Shown here one piece after another: positions 14,462 to 24,366 of a DNA stretch of 64,000 bases. The stretch spans positions 1 to 64,000 of the forward strand of contig CAMFDJ010000011.1 of NCBI GenBank assembly GCA_945949085.1. Direction: 5' to 3'. Made by a program: the position numbers and the translations under genes. The notes beneath the pieces are model-generated. The model was not told the origin of the DNA. It did no database searches and worked only from the letters and a program-made list of their open reading frames with translations. Source of the DNA: an uncultured Lachnospiraceae bacterium. Lineage in GTDB: Bacteria > Bacillota > Clostridia > Lachnospirales > Lachnospiraceae. The stretch's first letter is position 1. Each line of letters opens with the position of its first letter.

Positions 14462-14827
14462 TTACCACTTCCATTTCAGACTAAATACACCTTTCTCATC
14501 GACATCAACCACCAACTCGTAGGTATCTGTCAAAAAAAACAGTCGACAATATCGATCCTCCTGATCTCTCCGGATTTTAACGATACACTCTGTTTGTGAC
14601 ATCTCTTGTTCATACATACCCAAAATACAATCCAGTTTTTTCAAAATCTCTTCCTCTGCCTTTTCCTGCTTGCCGACAGGCATATCCTTGTAATAGAGAA
14701 AAAGCTGCCGTTCAACCACTTTGCTTTTGCATTTACACACATGAAAGAAGCTTCCTATCATCATATACAGAATGTAGGTGTTCTGTTGCATTTTTGTGTT
14801 TTTCTTAATTGTTGTTTTCATAGCCAT
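14462..14827 (-). CDS. Unknown small protein (121 aa) upstream of the PTS IIC
   Basis: ATG 14827 follows GGAGGGATCGATT and fits better than the longer track start at 14860. Basic N-terminus (MAMKTTIKKNTK), a Cys-rich spot (HVCKCKSK), then an alpha/beta region ending in VVDVDEKGVFSLKWKW. No known domain recognised. Same direction as the IIC gene and probably cotranscribed. It may be a regulator or accessory of that transporter, but nothing in the sequence proves it. Confidence 0.65.
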   Translation of the reverse strand: MAMKTTIKKNTKMQQNTYILYMMIGSFFHVCKCKSKVVERQLFLYYKDMPVGKQEKAEEEILKKLDCILGMYEQEMSQTECIVKIRRDQEDRYCRLFFLTDTYELVVDVDEKGVFSLKWKW

Positions 14828-15004
14828 AATCGATCCCTCCATTTGTCTCATTTCTCTCATTTGTTAAAATGTTTCCTTTTTCAATCTGATTGCCTCAGAA
14901 CTTAAGTAGAAGGCTTGTCATTCTTGAGCCGATAACAATCGCTGCACAGGTATTCTTATCTCGCCCCCTATGCCGGGCGGCATGTGATGTAGTTTTTTGC
15001 ACGC

Positions 15005-15066
15005 AAAAAAGGACTTAGACAAAACGGCAGACTGCTAGCGTCAACCCATTCGTCTAAGTCCTTTTT
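15005..15066. terminator. Bidirectional terminator between glpK and the PTS operon
   Basis: AAAAAGGACTTAGAC (ending 15020) and GTCTAAGTCCTTTTT (15052-15066) pair perfectly over 15 bp around a 31-nt loop. T runs on both strands. The surrounding gap 14828-15152 shows no other feature. Confidence 0.8.
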
Positions 15067-15152
15067 CAGTTCAATCCTTTTACCCACAACGGGTGATTAG
15101 AAATATATCACATCTAATATAGTTTTGCAACACTTTTTTAATGATAAGGTTG

Positions 15153-16646
15153 CTACTCCTTTGCCCATGCCAAAGCACATTTTACCGCTCGCTGCCAGCC
15201 CTTCAAAAGCTGCTCTCTTTTCTGCGCGGACATCTGGGCCCGGAAGGTTTTGGAAAGCGCCCAGTTGCGCCTGATATCCTCCGGATCGCTCCAATATCCC
15301 ACTGCAATTCCGGCAAGATAGGCTGCACCCAGTGCGGTTGTCTCCACACATTGCGGCCTCAGGACGTCTACCCCCAGGATATCCGCCTGGAACTGCATCA
15401 GAAAATCATTTCTCGCTGCTCCGCCATCCACCTTCAGACTCGAAATCTTCACGTCCGATTCCTGCTCCATGATATTCAGGATATCATAGGTCTGATATGC
15501 CATGGCCTCCAGCGCAGCCCTGACAAAATGTGCCCTATGGCAGCCTCTTGTCAATCCTACCACCGTTCCTCTGGCATACGGATTCCAGTAAGGCGCTCCA
15601 AGTCCGGTAAATGCAGGCACGATATATACGCCATTCGTATCCTCCACCGAAACGGCATATTCCTCGGATTGTCCGGCATCCTGCAGCATCCCCATCTCAT
15701 CTCTCAGCCACTGTATGCCGGCACCGGCCACAAAAATGCTCCCCTCCAGCGCGTATTGCACCTGATCACCTACGCCTGCGGCGATCGTTGTAAGCAGTCC
15801 GTTTTGCGACTGGACTGCCCTTTCACCCGTATTCATCAGTAAAAAGCAGCCTGTTCCGTATGTATTTTTCACCTCTCCGGCAGAAAAACAGCATTGTCCG
15901 AACAAAGCGGCCTGCTGATCGCCTGCAGCTCCTGCGATCGGGATACCGGTTCCCAACAATCCGGCACTTGTATATCCGTATACACAGCTTGAACCCTGCA
16001 CTTTTGGCAGCATTTTCTCCGGAATACCAAAATAGGAAAGGATGCGCTCATCCCAGCACAGACGATGGATATCAAACATCATGGTTCTGGAAGCGTTCGT
16101 ATAATCTGTTACATGTACGGCTCCCTTTGTCAGATTCCAGATCAGCCATGTATCAACCGTTCCAAACAACAGATTGCCCGCCTCGGCTTCTTCTCTTGCC
16201 CCCTCAACGTGATCGAGAATCCAGGCAAGCTTTGATGCGGAAAAATAGGCATCCGGCACAAGCCCTGTGGCCATCTGAATGTACTGCGTCATACCTTCCT
16301 CCACCATCTTGTCTATCCGCTCTGCCGTTCTCCTGCACTGCCATACAATGGCATTGTAAACCGGCTGCCCTGTATGACGATTCCAGACAATGGTCGTCTC
16401 TCTCTGGTTGGTAATACCGATGGCGGCAATCGCTTCCGCCGTCGCACCGATCTTGCTGACCGCCTCTGTCGCGACAGAAAGCTGCGAGGACCAGATTTCC
16501 ATCGGGTCATGTTCCACCCAGCCCGGCTGCGGATAAATCTGCCGAAACTCCTTCTGTGCCATGCTGCAGACATTCCCCTTGTGATCAAACAGAATACAGC
16601 GGGAACTCGTCGTACCCTGGTCCAGTGCCATGATATATTTTTCCAT
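15153..16646 (-). CDS. glpK: Glycerol kinase
   Basis: Phosphorylates glycerol to sn-glycerol 3-phosphate with ATP in the cytoplasm. The 497-aa length is normal. The FGGY-family ATP-binding start [23 protein letters not shown], the substrate region [11 protein letters not shown], the [11 protein letters not shown] stretch, and the C-terminal [19 protein letters not shown] are all present. No glpF, glpO/D or regulator is adjacent, so it stands alone between terminators. The histidine used for PTS activation in Firmicutes GlpK cannot be confirmed by eye. Confidence 0.97.
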   Translation of the reverse strand: MEKYIMALDQGTTSSRCILFDHKGNVCSMAQKEFRQIYPQPGWVEHDPMEIWSSQLSVATEAVSKIGATAEAIAAIGITNQRETTIVWNRHTGQPVYNAIVWQCRRTAERIDKMVEEGMTQYIQMATGLVPDAYFSASKLAWILDHVEGAREEAEAGNLLFGTVDTWLIWNLTKGAVHVTDYTNASRTMMFDIHRLCWDERILSYFGIPEKMLPKVQGSSCVYGYTSAGLLGTGIPIAGAAGDQQAALFGQCCFSAGEVKNTYGTGCFLLMNTGERAVQSQNGLLTTIAAGVGDQVQYALEGSIFVAGAGIQWLRDEMGMLQDAGQSEEYAVSVEDTNGVYIVPAFTGLGAPYWNPYARGTVVGLTRGCHRAHFVRAALEAMAYQTYDILNIMEQESDVKISSLKVDGGAARNDFLMQFQADILGVDVLRPQCVETTALGAAYLAGIAVGYWSDPEDIRRNWALSKTFRAQMSAQKREQLLKGWQRAVKCALAWAKE

Positions 16647-16723
16647 AAATTCCGAAACCTCCTGTCAGTTTCTTCTATCTTAGCAGACAGTCTTCATGAG
16701 CGTCAAATAATTCTTCTCCCTCC

Positions 16724-16771
16724 GTGCAAAAGAACCGGAAACTCTGACAAGCTCCCGGTCCTTTTTTGCAC
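16724..16771 (-). terminator. Intrinsic terminator after the 42-aa membrane gene
   Basis: GTGCAAAA..ACCGG pairs with CCGGT..TTTTTTGCAC; A and T runs in the stem would serve either direction. It lies between the small membrane gene and glpK. Confidence 0.7.
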
Positions 16772-16817
16772 CACTGTCACCCAAATTGTGATACATCAGT
16801 TCTTCTAAGCCATGCTA

Positions 16818-16946
16818 CTAATCTTCTGAGTCAGGCAACATCCTATCAGTGATGGCAGATAACACCTTAGCGATCACCCAGCAAATGACCGCAAGTCCTG
16901 CCGTTATACCGATACAAATTGCAAATCCTACTATTTCCGTATTCAT
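16818..16946 (-). CDS. Small single-pass membrane protein (42 aa)
   Basis: The start at 16946 follows AAAGGAGAGGAAATT; the 60-aa track ORF begins too early. The peptide is one hydrophobic helix (IVGFAICIGITAGLAVICWVIAKVL) with a short acidic end. No homology recognised. Its own ribosome site and terminator support it being real. Role unknown. Confidence 0.6.
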   Translation of the reverse strand: MNTEIVGFAICIGITAGLAVICWVIAKVLSAITDRMLPDSED

Positions 16947-17040
16947 AATTTCCTCTCCTTTTCTTATCCATGTGCTGACAGATTGATTACACGCATACAA
17001 AACCTACGCGTATGCATAGGTTCCCTAAAGAAAAAGATGC

Positions 17041-17451
17041 TCAGTCTTTTTGCCCATCCGTATCATGTATGTAACAGATAATGAATTTCAGACTGCGATT
17101 TACAGTCCCGGTAGAATAAAAAAGAAATACTGCATATCCAACACATATTGCGTGAATGCACAGTACCATACAATATGTAAGATTCAGGCGCTCGAAACCG
17201 GTACGCTTTGCCGCGTTTCGACAGATCCATGCCACGTTGCAGACCGCCTGCATTTCATCAGTTCCCAGAAAATCGGGCAAAATGCCGCTATCGGTTTCCA
17301 GCAGAGTACCGGCAACCGTGTTCGGTGTAATGCCCCCTGTTTCCCCTGACAGAGTCGGAATCTGGCAGTCAAGGTCAAAAATGGAGAGAAACGCCATGAT
17401 GACAAGCAGCACCATGCAAAGCACTTCTTTTTTCCTTCTGTCTTTCATCAT
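17041..17451 (-). CDS. Unknown membrane protein (136 aa)
   Basis: ATG 17451 follows GGAGGGAGACAGA, so the longer ORF start is rejected. Two hydrophobic segments, one near the N-terminus (VLCMVLLVIMAFLSIF) and one near the end (MVLCIHAICVGYAVFLFY), enclose a loop of about 60 residues containing several Cys. That loop is probably outside the cell. No family recognised. The next gene downstream is the 42-aa membrane protein, 94 bp away. Confidence 0.65.
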   Translation of the reverse strand: MMKDRRKKEVLCMVLLVIMAFLSIFDLDCQIPTLSGETGGITPNTVAGTLLETDSGILPDFLGTDEMQAVCNVAWICRNAAKRTGFERLNLTYCMVLCIHAICVGYAVFLFYSTGTVNRSLKFIICYIHDTDGQKD

Positions 17452-17695
17452 TCTGTCTCCCTCCTCTCGGATCATATGGTTACAGGTAATTGCCTGTATA
17501 CAATTCATAATATGCTATCTTACTGCTGTCCTATATCTTATTGCATCACATCCTGCTGTCCCATTCTGCCGCGGGCAAGCCGTATCATTTCATCTCTGTT
17601 TTTAGAATACATACGATTGACCTCATCACTATACCCTATGTACAAATACGGATAATGCATCGCTGCTTTTATATGATAATGCTATGCCCGTAGCA

Positions 17696-18580
17696 TTAAT
17701 CTATCGGTAAGTCCAAAAGTTTCCAGCTTCTCTCTATCATTTCCTTCCCCGGCATGGAATTTAGGAATATAATATGCGGATTTCGTCCGCTGCCATTCTC
17801 CGCTGTCCGTTCGCTTCCGATTTCATCCTGTCCCTCTTCGCTGCGCAGAAGCCCCTTGACAGCCAGCCTGCGCCTAAGCTCCCTTGCCGTTCCCAGACTT
17901 CCGTCAATCAGATCGATGTGAGAGAATCCCCGGGCAACGTTCCCCTCCTCACAGCATTGCACCGGCTGATTCAAAAAATCCCTCAGATGTGGTCTTAAAA
18001 AAGGATAATGGGTACAGCCGAGCACAATCGTCTCCGTGTCAGGTGTCACAAAGGGAAGCAGCACCTCCCTGAAATACTGGTTTAGAAAATCACTTTCCAG
18101 ATCTCCCTTCTCCACAAATTCCATCAGTCCTTCACAAGGTACCGGAATGATATCAGCCTGATCCTCGTATCTTGCCAGAAGCTTATGGAATTTTTCCTGC
18201 CGAATCGTCATGGGGGTTGCCATGACTAAAATCCGACCGCCGTGGCTTGCCTCTACCGCCGGTTTGACCGCAGGCTCTATTCCTACGATGGGAAGCTCGG
18301 GGTAATCCAGGCGCAGCGACCTGACAGCCGCAGACGTAGCGGTATTACAGGCTACCGCCAAACCTTTGATACCCATTGCAAGCAGCTTTTCTACCACTGC
18401 ATACGTCAACTCTTTGATCTCCTGTGTGGGTCTCACTCCATACGGTGCATGCAGCGAATCTCCGTAATATATAAACTTTTCTCCGGGCATCAGCTTAACA
18501 GCTTCCTTGAGCACACTGATTCCACCCAGCCCCGAGTCAATAAACCCGATCGGTAACTCTCTCTCTCTGACTAGTTGCAT
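17696..18580 (-). CDS. murI: Glutamate racemase
   Basis: Interconverts L- and D-glutamate for peptidoglycan. Active-site features: IGFIDSGLGG near the start, catalytic Cys in ACNTAT, second Cys in LGCTHYPFL, and YYGDSLHAPYG for substrate binding. At 294 aa it is slightly long because of a charged, low-complexity insertion near the C-terminus (about 245-270, SEEGQDEIGSERTAENG). It stands 64 bp downstream of nothing obvious in peptidoglycan synthesis; the upstream gene is the ABC exporter half, 65 bp away and in the same direction. Confidence 0.96.
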   Translation of the reverse strand: MQLVRERELPIGFIDSGLGGISVLKEAVKLMPGEKFIYYGDSLHAPYGVRPTQEIKELTYAVVEKLLAMGIKGLAVACNTATSAAVRSLRLDYPELPIVGIEPAVKPAVEASHGGRILVMATPMTIRQEKFHKLLARYEDQADIIPVPCEGLMEFVEKGDLESDFLNQYFREVLLPFVTPDTETIVLGCTHYPFLRPHLRDFLNQPVQCCEEGNVARGFSHIDLIDGSLGTARELRRRLAVKGLLRSEEGQDEIGSERTAENGSGRNPHIIFLNSMPGKEMIERSWKLLDLPID

Positions 18581-18644
18581 TTCTCTTTCCTTTTTTCATC
18601 TATTTCTTCCGTCATTTGCATACATCCGGACGAATCTGTGCACA

Positions 18645-20366
18645 TCAGCTATGATAGAGCTTTGCATAAAATCCGTTTTGTGCAAGGAGCTGTTTGTGAT
18701 TTCCCTGTTCAATGATATTGCCATCCTTCATGACAAGAATGATATCCGCATTTCGGATGGTAGACAATCTGTGCGCCACAATAAAGCTGGTTCTGCCTTC
18801 CATCATCTTGTGGAAAGCACGCTGGATCTTCATCTCCGTTCGTGTATCGATTGATGAGGTCGCTTCATCCAGTATCAGCATCGGCGGCAGAGATAACATG
18901 ATTCTGGTAATACACAAAAGCTGTTTCTGACCCTGGGACAGCATTCCGCCATCCTCACCGATCACAGTATCATATCCATCCGGCAATCTTCGGATAAAGG
19001 AATCGGAATAGCTCGCCTTTGCTGCGCGTATCATTTCCTCATCCGTTGCCTCCGGTTTTCCCATCTTGATATTTTCCCGGATTGTTCCACTCTTCAGCCA
19101 TGTTTCCTGCAACACCATACCATAGCTTTGCCTAAGACTCTTTCTCGTCATATCACGGATATCCGTACCATCCACCTTGATACAACCACTATCAACATCA
19201 TAAAACCGCATCAAAAGATTGATCACCGTCGTCTTGCCACAGCCGGTAGGTCCCACAATTGCCACGTTCTGCCCCGGTTTGATATCGATTGTAAAATTCT
19301 CTATCAGCTTCTGTCCTTCCGAATAAGAGAAGCAGACATCCTGACAGGCAATATTGCCTTGTACATCCGCAAGATCTTTTGCTTCTTCGCCGTCCGGTAT
19401 CTGCGGCTGTTCCTCAATCAGTTCAAAAATACGGCCGGCACAGGCTATCGCATTCTGCAGCTCTGTAATCACACCGGAAACCTCATTAAATGGCTTGGTA
19501 TACTGATTGGAATAACTCAAAAAGCAGGACAGGATACCTACACTCATCCTTCCGGAAAGAACGGCAAGCGCACCTGTCAGCGCAACAGCCGCATACACGA
19601 TACTATTGACAAATCGCGTACTCGGATTGGTGAGCGAGGAGAAGAAAATTGCCCGGAGCGAACATTTCTGCAGTCTGTCATTGATCTCATCAAACCTGGC
19701 AATCGCCTCATCCTCGTGATCATAAGCCTTCACAACCTTTTCATTGCCAATCATCTCATCGATCAATGCCGTCTGCTCTCCACGGGTCTCCGATTGCAGT
19801 TTGAACATCGAATAAGTCTTTTGGGCAATAAAGTTAGCCACAAACAACGAAAGTGGAGTAATACATACAACAACCATGGTGATGGCAGGATTCAGACTAA
19901 GCATAATGACAAGTGTTCCCAGTATTGTGACAACCCCTGTAAAAAGCTGCGTAAATCCCATGAGCAGACCGTCTGCAAACTGGTCTACATCCGTAATGAT
20001 CCGGCTGACAATCTCTCCCGTAGAATGTGCATCCAGATATTTCAAAGGCAATACCTGCAATTTATCAAAAGCCTCCTTGCGAATATCGCGCACTACCTGA
20101 AAGGTAACCTTATTATTGATCACATTCATGCACCATTGCAAAATGGATGTCATAAGAACCACAATCCCTACGCGCAGCAGATAACTGCCAATGAGGGTGA
20201 AATTGACACCCTCGTCCGTGATCAGATCGATTGCATCACCGATCAAAATCGGTACATACAATGTCAGTGCCACAATCACCGTTGCAAAGACAACGGAAAT
20301 CATCATCAGAGCCGTATATTTTTTCAAATAGCAAAGTACCTTTTTCAAGGTATCTCTCTGTTTCAT
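18645..20366 (-). CDS. ABC exporter half-transporter with catalytic NBD (573 aa)
   Basis: Six-helix membrane domain (about 1-300) plus ATPase domain. Walker A GPTGCGKTT, Walker B ILDEATSSID with catalytic Glu, H-loop VAHRLST. The signature is LSQGQ rather than LSGGQ. Its partner (next upstream gene) has the opposite defects, so the pair should form one consensus and one degenerate ATP site, as in BmrCD/TM287-288. Start by AGGAGG ribosome site. Such heterodimers export drugs, lipids or peptides; substrate unknown. Confidence 0.93.
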   Translation of the reverse strand: MKQRDTLKKVLCYLKKYTALMMISVVFATVIVALTLYVPILIGDAIDLITDEGVNFTLIGSYLLRVGIVVLMTSILQWCMNVINNKVTFQVVRDIRKEAFDKLQVLPLKYLDAHSTGEIVSRIITDVDQFADGLLMGFTQLFTGVVTILGTLVIMLSLNPAITMVVVCITPLSLFVANFIAQKTYSMFKLQSETRGEQTALIDEMIGNEKVVKAYDHEDEAIARFDEINDRLQKCSLRAIFFSSLTNPSTRFVNSIVYAAVALTGALAVLSGRMSVGILSCFLSYSNQYTKPFNEVSGVITELQNAIACAGRIFELIEEQPQIPDGEEAKDLADVQGNIACQDVCFSYSEGQKLIENFTIDIKPGQNVAIVGPTGCGKTTVINLLMRFYDVDSGCIKVDGTDIRDMTRKSLRQSYGMVLQETWLKSGTIRENIKMGKPEATDEEMIRAAKASYSDSFIRRLPDGYDTVIGEDGGMLSQGQKQLLCITRIMLSLPPMLILDEATSSIDTRTEMKIQRAFHKMMEGRTSFIVAHRLSTIRNADIILVMKDGNIIEQGNHKQLLAQNGFYAKLYHS

Positions 20367-20399
20367 GCAAAAAGCCTCCTTCTTACTGCCATGCCAAAC

Positions 20400-22154
20400 C
20401 TATTCCTGCGTCTTGTATTGAGATTCATAGATTTCCCGATAAACCTCGCATTCCGCAAGCAGTGTTTCATGCGTTCCCTGTCCGACAATCTGACCATCAT
20501 CAAGCACAAGGATCTTGTCTGCATCCATGATCGCATTTGTTCTTTGCGATACGATAAAAACAGTTGGCTTATAGGTAAGGCTGCGGATTGCACTGCGAAG
20601 TCTCGCGTCCGTCGCCATATCCAGCGCCGATGCACTGTCATCCAGAATCAGTATTTCCGGCTTCTTCACAATTGCCCTTGCAATCGTCAGACGTTGCCGC
20701 TGTCCACCGGAGAAATTTCTGCCGGCCTGCGCAACCATTCCGTCAAGCCCTCCCTTTGCGCGCACAACATCCTCTGCCTGAGCGATTGCAATTGCCTCCT
20801 TCAGTTCTTCATCGGTTGCATCCGCTTTTCCCCAGCGCAGATTTTCCGCAATCGTTCCCTGAAAAAGAACAGCCTTTTGCATGACAATCGCAATTTTATC
20901 GGAAAGCTCCTGCTTTGCATAATCCTTTACATCGATTCCATCAATTTTGACACTTCCCTGCGTCGCATCATAGAAACGGCAGAGCAAATGAACAAGTGAA
21001 GTCTTACCACATCCAGTTCCGCCGATGATTCCCACCGTCTCTCCTTTCTCTACTTGAAAATTCAAGTCAGAAAGCGCCGGTGCACCGCCGCCTGCATAGG
21101 TCAGGGAGACATCATCAAAGCTGATAAAAGGAGTGACCGCATCCTTGCCTACCGTCTCATCTGCGTGAGCGGTTCCCCTGACAGTCTGCTCCTTCCAAGC
21201 CATACCGGGCGTAATCTCAAACACATCAGCCACACGATTCGCACTGGCAAGTGCCTTATTGATCGTGACGATCAGGTTCGCCAGTTTAATGAGTTCCACC
21301 AGAATCTGCGACATATAATTATAAAGCGCTACGACCTGTCCCTGTGTCAGGATGCCGAGATGTACCTGCACGGCACCGGTTCTGATCAGAAAAATGATAC
21401 AAAAGTTGACGATCACATACGTGATCGGATTCGTCAAAGATGAAATATTGCCGGTTTTCTTCTGCTGCTCTGTCAAGGAATCATTGCGCCCTGCAAAACG
21501 CTGCACTTCCTCTTCTTCCTTGCAAAATGCCCGCAGTACTCTCACACCTGTCAGATTCTCTCTGGCAACAAGCAAAAGTGCATCCAGTCTTCCCTGCACT
21601 TTCTTCATCATGGGAATACTGACCGACATAATCCCAAACACAACAACAGAAAGCAGAATGATTGCAAGCACAAAATACATGGCGGACTTACCATCAATGG
21701 TAAATGCCATGATCATTGCCCCAAACACCACAAAAGGGGATCGCAGGAAAAGACGGAGTACCATATTGACACCGGTCTGTGTCTGATTGATATCACTTGT
21801 CATCCGGGTGATCATGGTCGAAGTGCCGATTGTATCAATTTCCGTAAAGGACAAACTCTGCAAGTGCGAAAAAAGTGCATGTCTCAGCTTTGTCGCAAAA
21901 CCAACCGCCGCCTTTGCGGAAAAATATTGTGCCGCCACAGCACTCACAAACCCGATCAGTGCAAGTGCAAGTAACATCAGACATCTCTGATAAATGAACC
22001 CTTTATCCCGCCCCGCAATTCCATGATCAATGATTGAGGCAACCACCAAAGGCACAAACAGTTCAAACGATGCCTCCAGCATCTTAAACAGTGGTGCCAG
22101 GACACATTCTTTTTTATACTCCCGCAAATACTGTAACAATCGTTTCATAATCAT
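20400..22154 (-). CDS. ABC exporter half-transporter with degenerate NBD (584 aa)
   Basis: The track ORF is 608 aa, but MIMKRLLQYL at 22154 follows AAAGGAATCA and is the likely start. Membrane domain (about 1-300) then ATPase: Walker A GGTGCGKTS, signature FSGGQRQR, Walker B ILDDSASALD with Asp in place of the catalytic Glu, and Gln in the H-loop (VSQRTNAI). These changes mark the non-catalytic member of a heterodimer. The stop is 33 bp before its partner's start, a two-gene operon. Compare the partner's LSQGQ signature. Confidence 0.93.
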   Translation of the reverse strand: MIMKRLLQYLREYKKECVLAPLFKMLEASFELFVPLVVASIIDHGIAGRDKGFIYQRCLMLLALALIGFVSAVAAQYFSAKAAVGFATKLRHALFSHLQSLSFTEIDTIGTSTMITRMTSDINQTQTGVNMVLRLFLRSPFVVFGAMIMAFTIDGKSAMYFVLAIILLSVVVFGIMSVSIPMMKKVQGRLDALLLVARENLTGVRVLRAFCKEEEEVQRFAGRNDSLTEQQKKTGNISSLTNPITYVIVNFCIIFLIRTGAVQVHLGILTQGQVVALYNYMSQILVELIKLANLIVTINKALASANRVADVFEITPGMAWKEQTVRGTAHADETVGKDAVTPFISFDDVSLTYAGGGAPALSDLNFQVEKGETVGIIGGTGCGKTSLVHLLCRFYDATQGSVKIDGIDVKDYAKQELSDKIAIVMQKAVLFQGTIAENLRWGKADATDEELKEAIAIAQAEDVVRAKGGLDGMVAQAGRNFSGGQRQRLTIARAIVKKPEILILDDSASALDMATDARLRSAIRSLTYKPTVFIVSQRTNAIMDADKILVLDDGQIVGQGTHETLLAECEVYREIYESQYKTQE

Positions 22155-22308
22155 TGATTCCTTTATTTTCCTATTTTTCAATCTTCGAACGATTTTAAGT
22201 ATACCACATCTTTTCCTGCTTGCCACCTCTTTCTTTGTATGTTAGTCTATAGACGCATCCGGCAGAATAACAAGCAAATCTTTGGACAGACAGGGGAAGG
22301 AGCACAGT

Positions 22309-23136
22309 ATGCACAAAAGACTATTTTTTTCAGATATTGACGGAACACTGATCCGCAGTGACGGTACCATTTCCGATGCGCTGGCCGCTGCACTTTGTGA
22401 TATGGCAAGGGCAGGACACAGTCTGATCTTAACCAGCGGCAGACCGCTTTCCAGCATCCTCTCTGTCAAAGACTATCTGGAAAATAAAATAGGTACTTCC
22501 TTCCCCGATTCCTATATCATTGCCAACAACGGTACTCTCATTTATGACTGCAAAACAGAAAGGCCGGTTTATGAAAAAACACTCCCCTTTGAGCTGGTTG
22601 ACCTGCTGCAAACAATAGCCGATCAGTTCCATATCCATATCCAGACCTATGCCGGAGATGCCATTGTATGCAAAAGCCGGAACGAGGAAATCAATTTCTA
22701 CAGAAGAAAAATTGCGCTTCCTCTGCTTACCGGCGAACGCTTTACGGATATTCTGCCCTGTGAGCCCTATAAAATGCTCACAATCGGATTGGAAGGCACC
22801 TGCCAGCTCATGCCCCTGAAGCATTATATTGAAGAAAATCTGGCGGACCGCGTACAGGCTATTTTTTCTGGTCCATACTATATGGAACTGATCCGCAGTG
22901 ATGCCGGCAAAGGACAGGCGCTGCATTTTCTGTGCGACTACCTTTCTGTTCCCTACGAGCATTCCTATGCCGCCGGTGACTCTGAAAATGATATTTCCAT
23001 GATACAGGCTGCCGGTATGGGGTATGCAATGGCCGCCGGTGATGAGAAAGTAAAATCCAGCGCAGACAAAATCACTGCGCTGGACTGTGAACATGACGGG
23101 CTTTTGGAAATCATTGATACGATCCTAAAAGCCTGA
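22309..23136 (+). CDS. HAD-superfamily phosphatase, Cof/IIB type (275 aa)
   Basis: ATG 22309 follows GGGAAGGAGCACAGT, so the longer track start is not used. Motif I FSDIDGTLIRSDG supplies the nucleophile Asp, motif II LTSGRP the Thr/Ser, and GDSENDISMIQAAG is motif IV with the metal-binding acidic residues. Length and the C2B cap fit the Cof family, which hydrolyses sugar phosphates, FMN or PLP. The gene is convergent with the esterase gene downstream (6 bp between stops). Substrate cannot be predicted. Confidence 0.92.
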   Translation: MHKRLFFSDIDGTLIRSDGTISDALAAALCDMARAGHSLILTSGRPLSSILSVKDYLENKIGTSFPDSYIIANNGTLIYDCKTERPVYEKTLPFELVDLLQTIADQFHIHIQTYAGDAIVCKSRNEEINFYRRKIALPLLTGERFTDILPCEPYKMLTIGLEGTCQLMPLKHYIEENLADRVQAIFSGPYYMELIRSDAGKGQALHFLCDYLSVPYEHSYAAGDSENDISMIQAAGMGYAMAAGDEKVKSSADKITALDCEHDGLLEIIDTILKA

Positions 23137-23142
23137 TCCGTT

Positions 23143-24258
23143 TTATTTCTTTTTGTGTTTTTTGGCGTATTGCCCGGCCTTCTTCCCTGCCTGCGTCCCG
23201 ATTTTATTCAGGCCGTTCTGGTTGATGTGAATGACGTCACTATAGTAGTATCCGCTCTCATCATAAAGTATTTTGGGCAAGGTGGATACCATGGTAAAAT
23301 GTTTATCTGTTTTGCAGAGCTTTGACTGCGCCCCCATGATCGTATAGCCGCTGTCCGGAGCACTTCTGTCTCTTCCTATCTGAATGATCATCATCTGTTC
23401 CACGCCGACTGTTTTCATCTTCTGATAGATTGCCTTCATATTTTTGATATATTTCGCCTCACTACAGCCCTGCATGGCATCTGATTCCCCCTGATACCAC
23501 ACCATATAAATATGTCTGATCTTAATTTTGTTCTTTTTGAGGCTCTTTTTTGCCAGATTCACCCGTCGTTTTGTTTCCTTAACGAGCCCTCTTTTGAGCC
23601 ACGTATTGGTCGACGATCCGCCCCACGAAGCAGGCACCCCTACAACAGGTGTTTTTGTCTGCTTGTAGTAGCTGATACAAAAAGAAGAAACAAGTGTTCC
23701 GGAAGTGCTGTAAATCTTATCGTCATCGAGCCCCTGCCTGCGGTTCGTTCCCTGTCCAAACGGCTCCTTCATGATGATACAACTTTTACTTCCTGTTGCC
23801 ACATCGAACTCATAAGCGGTTCCGACACTCGGCTGCGGCGCACTGTCCTTGTTGCCACCACTCCCACACATATTACTCTGTCCCGCAAAAATGATCAGAT
23901 CCACTTCATCTGTTACCACTACAGTCACAATGGTCTGCGTCGTCCCTTCCGTCACCGTAACCTTCGCCTCTCCGGCTTTCCGTGCGCGCATCAGGCCGCT
24001 GTTTGCAACCTGTAATATACGCGTATCAGAACTCTCCACAATGGCATCAGAGGCGATGGATGCCTTCACATACCGATATTCTCCGGGCAGCATCCGTATT
24101 TTTTCCTTTTCCCGCACAACGGTTATCGTCTCCTGCGTATCTTCCGCCGGGACATCCCCCTGCACAGGCGTGGCACATACCTGTATTTGCATCTGCACCG
24201 CAAATAATAACCCCAGACAAAGTCCTATGAACCATCCATTCCGCTTGTTTTCTTTCAT
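23143..24258 (-). CDS. Secreted SGNH/SASA-type carbohydrate esterase with Ig-like domain (371 aa)
   Basis: Signal peptide (NGWFIGLCLGLLFAVQ ... VCA) then a short bacterial Ig-like (Big_2-type) domain at about 45-115 (RMLPGEYRYVKASI ... AKVTVTEG). The catalytic domain starts with LIIFAGQSNMCGSG (nucleophile Ser in GQSNM), has WYQGESDAM, and ends with the Asp-His pair DVIHINQNG. These are the marks of sialate O-acetylesterase-like (SASA, CE6-like) enzymes that deacetylate glycans. Lys-rich tail. Likely acts outside on host or plant glycans; exact substrate unknown. Confidence 0.85.
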   Translation of the reverse strand: MKENKRNGWFIGLCLGLLFAVQMQIQVCATPVQGDVPAEDTQETITVVREKEKIRMLPGEYRYVKASIASDAIVESSDTRILQVANSGLMRARKAGEAKVTVTEGTTQTIVTVVVTDEVDLIIFAGQSNMCGSGGNKDSAPQPSVGTAYEFDVATGSKSCIIMKEPFGQGTNRRQGLDDDKIYSTSGTLVSSFCISYYKQTKTPVVGVPASWGGSSTNTWLKRGLVKETKRRVNLAKKSLKKNKIKIRHIYMVWYQGESDAMQGCSEAKYIKNMKAIYQKMKTVGVEQMMIIQIGRDRSAPDSGYTIMGAQSKLCKTDKHFTMVSTLPKILYDESGYYYSDVIHINQNGLNKIGTQAGKKAGQYAKKHKKK

Positions 24259-24366
24259 TCTCTTAACCTCACCTTTTCAGAACGATTTATCAAAAAGTAT
24301 CTCACATATTTCACACACTATTATCATAACGCATACAATATCAAAAAACAAATCCTATCAGACAGA

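Noticed and set aside
19128-20999. 623-aa plus-strand ORF
   Set aside because: It is antisense to the two ABC exporter genes, has no ribosome site, and its translation is low in recognisable structure. It is a shadow of high-codon-bias genes.
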